DNA of 64,000 nt from Vicinamibacterales bacterium (GCA_036504215.1 DASXVO010000054.1:218966-282965); one strand, 5' to 3'. Numbered from the stretch's first letter, positions 57,493 through 63,826 are shown. Numbers and translations are program-made. The notes: a model not told the origin generated them from the letters alone.

Positions 57493-58899
57493 TCAGCGAT
57501 CGGGGCCCGCCTCCTCCCGAAGCCTGCGGGCCTCATCGAGCCTGCCGAGCTTCATGTAGACGTCCGCCAGTTCCAGCAACGTCGGGCGCCTGGCCGGAGA
57601 GCGTTCGAGCGCCCGTCGGAGCAACCGCTCGGCTTCGTCGAGGCGCCCCAGGCGGGAAGCCAGGGCGCCCAGCACGGCCATCGGCTCCGCCGCAGCGTCG
57701 GGCCCAATCAGCGGCGCCAGCGCCGCGTACGCCGCTTCCACCTGTGCCGGCCGTCCCGGATCGTACGTGTCCAGGATCACCACCGCGTAGTTGTGCGCCA
57801 CGAGCAGGTTCGGAGGGCTGCCGGCCAGGACTGCCTTGAACGGTCCGATTGCGTCGCCCGGCCGGCCTTGCCTCATCCGGAGCAGGCCCAGAATCGTCTG
57901 GGCCTCCGCGAGCGTTGGCTCGAGCCGCAGGGCCGCCTCGAGATGCGCGAGCGCCTCGTCGTCGCGCTGCAACTGGAACTGCAGGCGGCCGAACGTGGCT
58001 TCGACTTCGGCCGGCAGCATCCTCCGCGTCGGAGGAATGTCCACCAGGACCTGGTCCGGGAGCAGGACTTCATCGGGACTGCGCATCCCGCCGCGAATGT
58101 ACCGCAGCAGGTCGCGCTCGACCGCCTGCGGAGCGCCAATCGTCTCCTCGAACGCTTCGCGCTCGTCGCGTCCCTCGGCGAGCCGCTGCACGAAGAGGGG
58201 TATCTGGGCACCGTGCGCGGCTGATCCGCGAATCAGGTAGTGCACCATCGCCCACGACTCCGCGTAGAACGTGCGGCCCTTCTCGTCGTTCCAGATCTTG
58301 GCGTTCCGGGTGATCGACAGGAGTTCGGGCAGCGGGAGGAAATCCCGGGACAGGCGGGCGACGTGCGGCGCAACGGGTGCGCCGAGCAGCACGCGTCGGC
58401 GGTCGTGGTTGAGCAAGGTCGTGCTGTAGTATTCGGCCACGCCTTCCCTCAGCCACAGCGGGATGCGAGGGCCGTCGAACAGCACGTGGGCGTACTCGTG
58501 GAAGATGGTGCGGTACGATTCGCCGCCGCGATCGAGCCGGAGCGCCATGCACGGGATCTGGGGCTCGCGCACGACGTAACCGCCGACCGGGGCGGGCTTG
58601 CCGTTGAGGGTCGGCTTGTAGGGTTCGAACGATCGGTCGCTGCCGAAGACCACGACGAACGGCGGCAGGAGGGAGCGGTCACGCGCGCCGGGGAGCACGC
58701 GCGCGAAGACGTCGCGGAACATCTCGAGGAGGAAGGCGACCTCACGGACCTCGTCCTGTCTCGCGTCGCCCGACACGATGAAGTGCCGCGACTGGACGCG
58801 GAACCACTGAGGCGCACGTGGGGCGCTCCACGCCCCAACCAGGATCGAGACGACAGCGAGCGCAACCAGGCGTCGCAAGCAGCGGCCTCCAGTCGCCAT
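57493..58899 (-). CDS. Secreted gluzincin-like peptidase domain with TPR repeats
   Basis: 468 residues. A signal peptide (LVALAVVSILVGAWSA) precedes a DUF1570-type domain with a metallopeptidase motif (TIFHEYAHVLFDG) followed by WLREGVAEYYST, which supplies the third metal ligand Glu. From about 300 come TPR repeats (LAHLEAALRLEPTLAEAQTILGLL...LGRLDEAERLLRRALERSP). It is probably periplasmic. Activity is inferred from the HExxH motif. The start at 58899 is the second ATG of the frame and puts the signal peptide at the N-terminus. Confidence 0.88.
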   Translation of the reverse strand: MATGGRCLRRLVALAVVSILVGAWSAPRAPQWFRVQSRHFIVSGDARQDEVREVAFLLEMFRDVFARVLPGARDRSLLPPFVVVFGSDRSFEPYKPTLNGKPAPVGGYVVREPQIPCMALRLDRGGESYRTIFHEYAHVLFDGPRIPLWLREGVAEYYSTTLLNHDRRRVLLGAPVAPHVARLSRDFLPLPELLSITRNAKIWNDEKGRTFYAESWAMVHYLIRGSAAHGAQIPLFVQRLAEGRDEREAFEETIGAPQAVERDLLRYIRGGMRSPDEVLLPDQVLVDIPPTRRMLPAEVEATFGRLQFQLQRDDEALAHLEAALRLEPTLAEAQTILGLLRMRQGRPGDAIGPFKAVLAGSPPNLLVAHNYAVVILDTYDPGRPAQVEAAYAALAPLIGPDAAAEPMAVLGALASRLGRLDEAERLLRRALERSPARRPTLLELADVYMKLGRLDEARRLREEAGPDR

Positions 58900-59001
58900 T
58901 GTCGCACGGGCGGCGGCGCACGCCCACGATGGAACCACCTGCCCCGCGGCGGCTTCACCGCTTCGTTCGGCGTGACGTCGTTCCGACCGGCTTGCCCGTC
59001 G

Positions 59002-59388
59002 TCAGGCGAGGTTCGCCCCGCGTTCGAGCAGGAGCCCCCTCAGCACAGAACGGTGGCAGCGCGCCTCGTCGGCACAGTAGCAGCCGACCGAGAGGTCGGT
59101 CTGGTGGGAGAGCGCGGCCAGGAGTACGAGCAGCCGCGTGGCTTCAGGGCGCTTCATTTCAGCCCGGTATCGCTTCACGAAGCGGTGCCACGCCCGGTCG
59201 TCGGCGGCATGGAGGGCTTGCTTGACCAGGCTCTCCGAAGGCGCCAGATCCGGAAGCCACACATCGTAGAAGTCGCGGGACGCGTGCTCGGCCTTGGGCA
59301 CGCCGCGCGGTGGCCGCCGCACCGTCCCCACACGCAGTCCCTCGCCCGGCGTTCTCGGAGCTCCCAGCCGTACGACTCGAACAGCCAT
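59002..59388 (-). CDS. DUF488-family protein
   Basis: 128 residues. DUF488 signatures: a short N-terminal strand (VRVVRLGAPRTPGEGLRVGTVRRPPRGV), the central DVWLPDLAPSESLVKQAL, and the C-terminal CYCADEARCHRSVLRGLLLERGA with a Cys pair and HR. Function unknown; some members sit in stress or metal operons. The start at 59388 gives a family-length protein. Confidence 0.85.
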   Translation of the reverse strand: MAVRVVRLGAPRTPGEGLRVGTVRRPPRGVPKAEHASRDFYDVWLPDLAPSESLVKQALHAADDRAWHRFVKRYRAEMKRPEATRLLVLLAALSHQTDLSVGCYCADEARCHRSVLRGLLLERGANLA

Positions 59389-59431
59389 TCGATTCGCCTC
59401 CCTCAGCGCTACGCCTCTCTTCCCGAGCCAG

Positions 59432-59803
59432 TCACTTCTTCTCGAACTCCAGGAGCTCGACAGGCGCGCCATCGTCGAGGATGAAGGCCACGCGAACGCC
59501 ACCGGATGGCGCGTTGAGAGCGATCAGGACGTTCTTGCCCTTCAGCGCCTCGTCGAGATCGTCGACGGCGAAGGCAATGTGGGGCACCATCCTGACGACC
59601 TCCGGCACCTGGCAATGTGGCTCGAACCGCATCCACTCGACGCCGTATGGGCTGGAGTCGAAGCCGCAGACGTACAGCCCCAGGCCGGCCAGGTGTCGCT
59701 CGTCTGGACGGGGCGTGGTGTGGGGTATCCCGAGATGGTGGTAGCGCCACCCGAGCTTCTCTGTCGCGGCCGGGAGTTCGTCGTCGCGTCGTTTCTGCGT
59801 CAC
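59432..59803 (-). CDS. VOC/glyoxalase-superfamily protein
   Basis: 123 residues with the paired beta-alpha-beta-beta-beta modules of the vicinal oxygen chelate fold: WRYHHLGIPH at the start, PHIAFAVDDLDEALKGKNVL and VRVAFILDDGAPVELLEFEKK at the end, where VELLEF carries the usual Glu ligand. GTG start behind AGAGGAAG. The substrate is unknown. Only 43 bases from the DUF488 gene, so probably co-transcribed with it. Confidence 0.85.
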   Translation of the reverse strand: MTQKRRDDELPAATEKLGWRYHHLGIPHTTPRPDERHLAGLGLYVCGFDSSPYGVEWMRFEPHCQVPEVVRMVPHIAFAVDDLDEALKGKNVLIALNAPSGGVRVAFILDDGAPVELLEFEKK

Positions 59804-59933
59804 TCGCTTCCTCTTCGGTTCACTGTTCCTTCCGGCGGTCTCGCCACGGTGCCTGCCGAACCCCGGGGCCAGCCGCCCCGCGATCTCGCCGTTCGACGAC
59901 CTCGTCTTCAGTCGACCGTCGAGAGGAATCCGG

Positions 59934-60137
59934 CTACGCGTGCCAGGTAACGTTCCGTGACTCGCCGCGATGTCCTCGCACCTCGTAACGAAGCTCCACC
60001 ATGCCGCTCTTGTAGGCGTTGACCTCCGCCAGATGGAGGGCGATCTCTCTGTCGAGCTTCTCGAAGAATGGGATCCCATCACCAATCAAGATCGGCAGGA
60101 TCGAATAGCGAACGTCGTCGGCAGCACTGCTCGGAGC
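59934..60137 (-). pseudogene. C-terminal remnant of a RibD/dihydrofolate-reductase-like protein
   Basis: On the minus strand DDVRYSILPILIGDGIPFFE, then a stretch including LHLAEVNAYKSGMVELRYEV. This is the characteristic C-terminus of small RibD-C/DHFR-fold proteins. An in-frame TAG stands about 12 codons upstream of DDVRYS, and the N-terminal two thirds, including the NADPH site, is missing. The fragment abuts the degenerate end of the first attC-like repeat, so it may be a cassette gene broken by rearrangement. Confidence 0.7.
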
Positions 60138-60153
60138 CGTCTACGCTCGAGCC

Positions 60154-60224
60154 CACCTGGATCAGCTTCAGCCGCGGCGGCCAAGCTGGCCCACGCCGCC
60201 GTCGGCTGCAAGCCGATGTTATGC
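60154..60224 (-). repeat. attC-like site 1 (left end of the cassette array)
   Basis: Read on the minus strand: R'' GCATAAC (60224-60218), left inner arm CGGCTTGCAGCCG, a central palindrome, right inner arm CGGCTGAAG. One base (G) is unpaired in the left arm, as in integron attC sites. The final R' is degenerate (no GTT). The stop codon TAA of the upstream cassette gene lies inside R''. This and the next five repeats all have the same orientation. Confidence 0.7.
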
Positions 60225-60761
60225 GGTTCCTTCTCCGTTGGCGTCGATCGTCCCAGTAACCTCCGCGACTTCGGGAGTCACGTCGAACTGTACTTGAAAG
60301 GGCTTGCCCCGGTTGCCACGTAAGTTCGTGCCGGCCTGGAAGTCGCAACGTCTGGCAGCGAACGGTCCTTCAAACCAGCAGTCGTAGAAGTTCACGAATC
60401 CCCGAAAGGTGCAGCCTTCAAGGATGATGGCTGATCCGTTTCGGTTGTGTCCTCCGCACTGAAAGTCCACGGTGTCTTCGAATACGCAACCGCGCATCGT
60501 CAGGCCGGCTAGGAAGTAGGTCGCGAAGAACTCCACCCGCCTGATGTGATTGCCTTCAAGAAGCACGGGACCCGCAAACTCGATACAGGCTCCGTCGAGC
60601 TGGTCCACAACGCAGCCGACAATGCGCACCGGCCCCTGCAGGGCATCCGCCTCGCACAGCGGCCGCAATGACAACGAACCCTCGACCAGCGCATTGCCCA
60701 GGATGCGAGTCCTTTGCAGTTCGTCAAGTGCCGCTGAGGCTGATAGATTCCGAACCGTCAT
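60219..60761 (-). CDS. Pentapeptide-repeat-like (beta-helix) protein in a cassette
   Basis: 180 residues. Degenerate five-residue units (for example VEFFATYFLAGLTMRGCVFEDTV, broken here as A-x-F/L-x-x) predict a right-handed beta-helix. Cys-Thr/Val-Phe steps recur (GCVFED, GCTFRG, RCDFQA). Pentapeptide proteins can shield DNA gyrase, but many have no known role. The TAA stop overlaps the R'' end of attC-like site 1, a typical cassette feature. It is the only protein-coding cassette here without a toxin-antitoxin gene. Confidence 0.75.
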   Translation of the reverse strand: MTVRNLSASAALDELQRTRILGNALVEGSLSLRPLCEADALQGPVRIVGCVVDQLDGACIEFAGPVLLEGNHIRRVEFFATYFLAGLTMRGCVFEDTVDFQCGGHNRNGSAIILEGCTFRGFVNFYDCWFEGPFAARRCDFQAGTNLRGNRGKPFQVQFDVTPEVAEVTGTIDANGEGTA

Positions 60762-60807
60762 CCTTGTCTCGGTCGTGATTGACGTCGCAATCGTCCGGTC
60801 TCGGTCC

Positions 60808-60882
60808 GCCTAACGTCGGCGGTTCACCCGCGGCGGCGCTCGATCGCGCAGGCCGTCGTCGGGTGCAACCGCGTGGTCAGGC
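60808..60882 (-). repeat. attC-like site 2
   Basis: 75 bases. Minus-strand R'' GCCTGAC (60882-60876), left arm GCGGTTGCACCCG, right arm CGGGTGAACCGC, R' GTTAGGC (60814-60808), the canonical form. The G in the left arm is extrahelical. The middle 56 bases are nearly identical (one mismatch) to site 5. Confidence 0.78.
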
Positions 60883-60885
60883 AAC

Positions 60886-60914
60886 TTGTTGTGTTATATA
60901 AATAGGTATATAAT
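60886..60914 (+). promoter_or_regulatory. Promoter of higBA, leaderless
   Basis: TTGTTG (60886-60891), 17 bases, perfect TATAAT (60909-60914). The ATG of the toxin gene is at 60921, 6 bases after the box, so the transcript should start at the start codon. The promoter begins 4 bases after attC-like site 2. Confidence 0.65.
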
Positions 60915-60920
60915 CCACCG

Positions 60921-61268
60921 ATGGCCGAGAAGCCGCTGTGTTGGCTCGGAGCCTCGCTTGACGACGTGCGCGCATTTCCGGACGATGCTCGCCGCGACGT
61001 TGGTTACCAGTTGGGCCGTGTCCAGCAGGACCTGATGCCGACCGATTGGAGGCCGATGGCCACGGTGGGTCTCGGCACGTACGAGATTCGTGTTCACACC
61101 AGACTCGAGCACCGCGTCTTCTACGTCGCGAAATGCGAGGAGGCGATCTACGTGCTCCACGCCTTCGAGAAGCGGACGCGCCAGACGCCGCAAGGGGAGA
61201 TTGCCTTGGCGAGGAAGCGGTTGGCTGAGCTTCTTGCGCGTCGCATGCGCAATAGGGAGACCCCATGA
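60921..61268 (+). CDS. higB: HigB-type (RelE/ParE, gp49-like) toxin
   Basis: 115 residues of the RelE/HigB fold in the gp49/DUF891 branch: WLGASLDDVRAFPDDARRDVG, IRVHTRLEHRVFYVAKCEEAIYVLHAFEKRTRQTP and a C-terminal helix ARKRLAELLARR. These toxins cut ribosome-bound mRNA. Toxin comes before antitoxin, the usual HigBA order. Overlap with higA is ATGA. No ribosome-binding site; a -10 box stands 6 bases before the ATG. It is transcribed opposite to the attC orientation. Confidence 0.9.
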   Translation: MAEKPLCWLGASLDDVRAFPDDARRDVGYQLGRVQQDLMPTDWRPMATVGLGTYEIRVHTRLEHRVFYVAKCEEAIYVLHAFEKRTRQTPQGEIALARKRLAELLARRMRNRETP

Positions 61269-61564
61269 CGATCAAGATTCGACGTTCAAGCGGTAACGTC
61301 TTTCGTGACCTTGGCTTTTCGCGCGAGGAATCCGAGAACCTCAAGATCCGTAGCGACCTGATGATTCGCCTCAGCAAATTGATCGAGGCCCGGAAGCTGA
61401 CCCAAGCGCAGGCTGCGACCCTGTTCGGCGTAACCCAACCGAGGGTGAGCGATCTCGTCCGGGGTAAGATCGACCGATTCAGTATCGATACGTTGGTGGC
61501 CATGCTGGGGCATGCCGGCGTTAGGGTCCAGATCGTCGTCGGTCGGGTTTCAAAAGTCGCCTGA
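61265..61564 (+). CDS. higA: HigA-type helix-turn-helix antitoxin
   Basis: 99 residues. A Cro/CI-type helix-turn-helix (LTQAQAATLFGVTQPRVSDLVRGKIDRFSIDTLVAMLG) makes up the C-terminal half. The N-terminus (KIRRSSGNVFRDLGFSREESENL) matches HigA partners of gp49 toxins. It should neutralise HigB and repress the operon. The TGA stop falls within attC-like site 3. Confidence 0.92.
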   Translation: MTIKIRRSSGNVFRDLGFSREESENLKIRSDLMIRLSKLIEARKLTQAQAATLFGVTQPRVSDLVRGKIDRFSIDTLVAMLGHAGVRVQIVVGRVSKVA

Positions 61565-61633
61565 CGCGCGCGCATCACCCGCGGTCGCGGTGCGGTAGCG
61601 GCGGCGGCCGTCGGGTGCATGCGCCTGTTAGGC
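61559..61633 (-). repeat. attC-like site 3
   Basis: 75 bases. Minus-strand R'' GCCTAAC (61633-61627) is canonical. The left arm GCGCATGCACCCG pairs with the right arm CGGGTGATGCGC, with one extrahelical G in the left arm. R' is GTCAGGC, with C for the second T. The central loop differs from sites 2 and 5. Confidence 0.75.
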
Positions 61634-61655
61634 GGCACGGTCTGTAGTACATTGT

Positions 61656-61880
61656 ATGACGATGAAGAATGCCTTGACCATTCGCCTGGAGCCAGACCTC
61701 GAGCGCCTGCTCGACCGCTTGTGCCGAGAGACCGGCCGCACTCGCAGTGACCTCGTGCGGGACGCCCTGCGTCGACAGCTGCAGCTCCTGCGGTTCGAAA
61801 CACTGCGCCGGCGCGTGCTCCCGTTCGCCGAAGCCCGCGGCTACCTGACCGATGAGGACGTGGTGAAGGCCGTTTCGTGA
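61656..61880 (+). CDS. Ribbon-helix-helix (CopG-type) antitoxin
   Basis: 74 residues. The N-terminal strand-helix-helix (MKNALTIRLEPDLERLLDRLCRETGRTRSDLVRDALRRQL) is a CopG DNA-binding fold. The rest should bind the PIN partner. The frame opens at ATG 61656, but a second ATG at 61662 lies 8 bases after a TACATT box and may be the real, leaderless start. The stop overlaps the PIN gene start (GTGA). Both genes run opposite to the attC orientation. Confidence 0.88.
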   Translation: MTMKNALTIRLEPDLERLLDRLCRETGRTRSDLVRDALRRQLQLLRFETLRRRVLPFAEARGYLTDEDVVKAVS

Positions 61881-62293
61881 GAGTCTTCATCGGCACGAAC
61901 GTGCTGGCCAGCGCCTTTGCCACGCGTGGCCTGTGCGCCGACGTCCTGCGGCACGTGATGGTTGAACACGAGCTACTCGTCGGCGAGATGGTTCTCGACG
62001 AACTGCGACGCGTCCTCAGGAACAAGTTCCGCCTCCCGGCCGCGCTCATCGGGGACATCGAGGAACTGCTGCGCGACCACGAAGTTGTGCCCAAGCCCAC
62101 CCGCGCCGGTTCGATCAACGTCCGCGATCCCGATGACCGATGGATCGTTGCATCCGCTCTGGCCGGACATGCCGATGTCCTTGTTACCGGCGACCGGGAT
62201 TTGCTCGACGTGGCAGACACCCTGCCGCTCCCAGTCGTCGACCCACGCGGCTTCTGGAACCTCCTTCGCAAGTCCGGCGCTTCAGCCGAGTAA
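61877..62293 (+). CDS. PIN-domain (VapC-like) protein with altered active site
   Basis: 138 residues of the COG1569 'putative toxin, PIN family' type. The opening reads MRVFIGTNVLASAFATRG, where active members have an Asp in place of Gly6 (DTNVL). The other acidic residues are kept (EMVLDELRRVL; NVRDPDDRWIVASAL; VTGDRDLLD). PIN ribonucleases need about three to four carboxylates for Mg2+, so loss of the first should cripple cleavage. GGC instead of GAC needs one base change. GTG start overlapping the antitoxin. Confidence 0.9.
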   Translation: MRVFIGTNVLASAFATRGLCADVLRHVMVEHELLVGEMVLDELRRVLRNKFRLPAALIGDIEELLRDHEVVPKPTRAGSINVRDPDDRWIVASALAGHADVLVTGDRDLLDVADTLPLPVVDPRGFWNLLRKSGASAE

Positions 62294-62309
62294 TCGTCGC
62301 TGGGTGTCC

Positions 62310-62368
62310 GCCGAACGCCCGGCTTCAGGCGCGAGCACTGGCGAGTCGCCTGGAAGCCGCTGTTCGCC
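62310..62368 (-). repeat. attC-like site 4
   Basis: 59 bases, the shortest site. Minus-strand R'' GGCGAAC (62368-62362), left arm CGGCTTCCAGGCG pairing with right arm CGCCTGAAGCCG and one extrahelical C, R' GTTCGGC. The yoeB stop codon lies 3 bases before R''. Confidence 0.75.
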
Positions 62369-62371
62369 GCG

Positions 62372-62635
62372 CTAATCGTAGTGTGTCCACATCCGAATGA
62401 TCTTGACGGTCTTGATCGCGTCCAGGACCTGATACACCAGTCGGTGCTGGATGTTGATTCTGCGGGAACATGCGCCCGCGAGGTCCCCCACGAGCTTCTC
62501 GAAGCGTGGCGGCGTCTGGTACGGGTTCTCCGCCAGCACAGCCAGCAACCGCTCGGCTTTCGACTTGAGGCCGGCCGACGCGAGCTTCCTGGCGTCCTTC
62601 CTCGCCTGCGAGGTGTACACCAGTTTCCAAGTCAC
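62372..62635 (-). CDS. yoeB: YoeB-type toxin
   Basis: 87 residues of the Txe/YoeB family: VYTSQARKDARKLASAGLKSKAERLLAVLAENPYQTPPRFEKL, then CSRRINIQHRLVYQVLD and the terminal MWTHYD with the catalytic His-Tyr pair. YoeB is a ribosome-dependent mRNA endonuclease. GTG start overlapping the yefM stop (GTGA). In this cassette the genes follow the attC orientation, and the stop codon nearly touches site 4. Confidence 0.92.
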   Translation of the reverse strand: MTWKLVYTSQARKDARKLASAGLKSKAERLLAVLAENPYQTPPRFEKLVGDLAGACSRRINIQHRLVYQVLDAIKTVKIIRMWTHYD

Positions 62636-62874
62636 CAGTCGAGGTCCTTGGCGCATTTCGTCACGGGCGTCTTCAATCCCTTGCGGATCGACGCTCTCAT
62701 GCCGGGGATGGCCTCGAGGTAGAGCGTTTCCTGGATGGCTCGCCAGTCGCCTTCCGACACCAAGACCGCGGAGTGCCGCTTTCCGGAGATCTGGATGGGT
62801 TCGTGCGAGTCAGCGACGTCCTCCAGGAGGTTGTACAATCGCCGTCTCGCCTCGGTCGCCGTGATCGTCGTCAT
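62632..62874 (-). CDS. yefM: YefM/Phd-type antitoxin
   Basis: 80 residues. It opens with the Phd/YefM signature (ITATEARRRLYNLLEDVADSHEPIQISGKRHSAVLVSEGDW). The C-terminal part (AIPGMRASIRKGLKTP) is the region that wraps YoeB. The upstream region carries a promoter and a perfect inverted repeat, as expected for autoregulation by the YefM-YoeB complex. Confidence 0.93.
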   Translation of the reverse strand: MTTITATEARRRLYNLLEDVADSHEPIQISGKRHSAVLVSEGDWRAIQETLYLEAIPGMRASIRKGLKTPVTKCAKDLDW

Positions 62875-62891
62875 TGGGGTTCCCCTTGAAG

Positions 62892-62929
62892 GTACGTCAT
62901 AACGTACGCTACCAGGGTCGTTCTGTCAA
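62892..62929 (-). promoter_or_regulatory. yefM-yoeB promoter and operator
   Basis: On the minus strand a perfect TTGACA (62929-62924), 17 bases, TACGTT (62906-62901). A perfect palindrome with 6-base arms (GTACGT and ACGTAC, 62892-62907) overlaps the -10 box. It recalls the TGTACA-type half-sites bound by YefM in enterobacteria. Confidence 0.7.
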
Positions 62930-62974
62930 TCGGGTTCTCACGCGATTGTCTTTGATTTGGGGCTACCTGATCTC

Positions 62975-63048
62975 GGCGAACGTCGGCGGTTCACCCGCGG
63001 CGGCGCTCGATCGCGCAGGCCGCCGTCGGGTGCAGGCCGTTGTTGGGC
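62975..63048 (-). repeat. attC-like site 5
   Basis: 74 bases. Minus-strand R'' GCCCAAC (63048-63042) is canonical. The left arm is GGCCTGCACCCG, the right arm CGGGTGAACCGCC, and R' is GTTCGCC. It shares 55 of 56 internal bases with site 2. The vapC stop is 7 bases before R''. Confidence 0.78.
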
Positions 63049-63055
63049 CGCAGTT

Positions 63056-63436
63056 CTACAGTTTCTCCGCCCCGTCCACCTTGCCCAGGTCCCGATCGAA
63101 CGTGCCGAGGGGCAGATGGCCGGCTCGGCGCGCAAGCTCCACGAGCAGACAGTCGGAAAACCCGAGTGCGGGTCGCCGCCGAAACGTCTCAAGGGCCGCC
63201 GCCACCGCCTCTGGCTCCTGCAGCGTCAGGCACTGGTGGTGCAAGAGCATTTCGACCGCCCGGGCGACCTGTGCCGCATCGCGGTCGTAGACGGCCCCGA
63301 GCACCCAGGTGGCCTCGGCCAGTGCCAGGGTCGACACCCAGGCGCCAGATTGCACGAACGCATCGGCCACGGCCGCCTGCTTCTCGTCGTCGCGCGTGAG
63401 GAGCCGGACGAGGACATTCGTATCAACCGCGCGCAT
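63056..63436 (-). CDS. vapC: VapC-type PIN-domain toxin
   Basis: 126 residues. An intact PIN active site: Asp5 in AVDTNVLVRLL, Glu in ALAEATWVL, Asp in GFSDCLLVELAR and Asp in GTFDRDLGKV. VapC proteins cut tRNA or rRNA. Overlaps the upstream vapB by 14 bases. This contrasts with the other PIN protein in the array, which lacks the first Asp. Confidence 0.93.
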   Translation of the reverse strand: MRAVDTNVLVRLLTRDDEKQAAVADAFVQSGAWVSTLALAEATWVLGAVYDRDAAQVARAVEMLLHHQCLTLQEPEAVAAALETFRRRPALGFSDCLLVELARRAGHLPLGTFDRDLGKVDGAEKL

Positions 63437-63686
63437 GGCGTTCCCGGACGTGCTTCCGAATGCCTGCCTTCAACTCGGCGACCGAGCGTGGCTGCACGTC
63501 TTCGTGCCCGAATACCGCCCGGTGGATCTCCAGGGACGTATACCGCCCGGACCGACGGACTACGACCGCGTTTCCCTCTTCGTTCCATTCCAGCAGGGAG
63601 CCCGGTCCGATTCCCAGCTTTCGACGCACCGCTGCCGGTACCGACACCTGGCCCTGAGCCGTAACCCGTGATCGTGCGATAACCAT
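63423..63686 (-). CDS. vapB: AbrB/SpoVT-type VapB antitoxin
   Basis: 87 residues. The swapped-hairpin DNA-binding domain reads SRVTAQGQVSVPAAVRRKLGIGPGSLLEWNEEGNAVVVRR. The C-terminal part binds VapC. It starts 9 bases after a GGTAAT box on the minus strand, inside a palindrome, with no obvious ribosome-binding site. Confidence 0.93.
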   Translation of the reverse strand: MVIARSRVTAQGQVSVPAAVRRKLGIGPGSLLEWNEEGNAVVVRRSGRYTSLEIHRAVFGHEDVQPRSVAELKAGIRKHVRERHARG

Positions 63687-63694
63687 ATGCCCGA

Positions 63695-63710
63695 CATTAC
63701 CACGGTAATG
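63695..63710 (-). promoter_or_regulatory. Palindromic operator of vapBC
   Basis: Perfect 7-base arms (CATTACC and GGTAATG) with a 2-base centre. It overlaps a likely -10 box (GGTAAT on the minus strand; TTGTCG lies 16 bases upstream of it). Probably bound by the VapB-VapC complex. Confidence 0.65.
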
Positions 63711-63742
63711 AATTCATCGACAAGGCGCCGATCTGATTGTCG

Positions 63743-63815
63743 GCCCAACGTCGGCCTTCACCCGCGCCGGCTCATGATGGCCCCGGCCGGCGCCGGGCGC
63801 AAGGCCTTGCCAGGC
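63743..63815 (-). repeat. attC-like site 6
   Basis: 73 bases. Minus-strand R' GTTGGGC (63749-63743) is canonical, and the right arm CGGGTGAAGGCC pairs with the left arm AAGGCCTTGCGCCCG. R'' is degenerate (GCCTGGC, without AAC). It separates the VapBC cassette from the BrnT cassette. Confidence 0.65.
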
Positions 63816-63826
63816 TGCGTCGATAC

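Noticed and set aside
60154..63815. The repeats as a CRISPR array or as REP/MITE elements
   Set aside because: Spacing (about 600-760 bp) and variable centres exclude CRISPR. Terminal GTT/AAC ends, one extrahelical base in a fixed arm, and placement right after stop codons fit attC better than REP or MITE, though a formal model has not been run.
60154..63815. Plus-strand reading of the attC-like sites
   Set aside because: On the plus strand the extra base falls in the wrong arm, site 2 loses its GTT, and the directly adjacent gene stops (yoeB, vapC, pentapeptide) would precede the wrong end.
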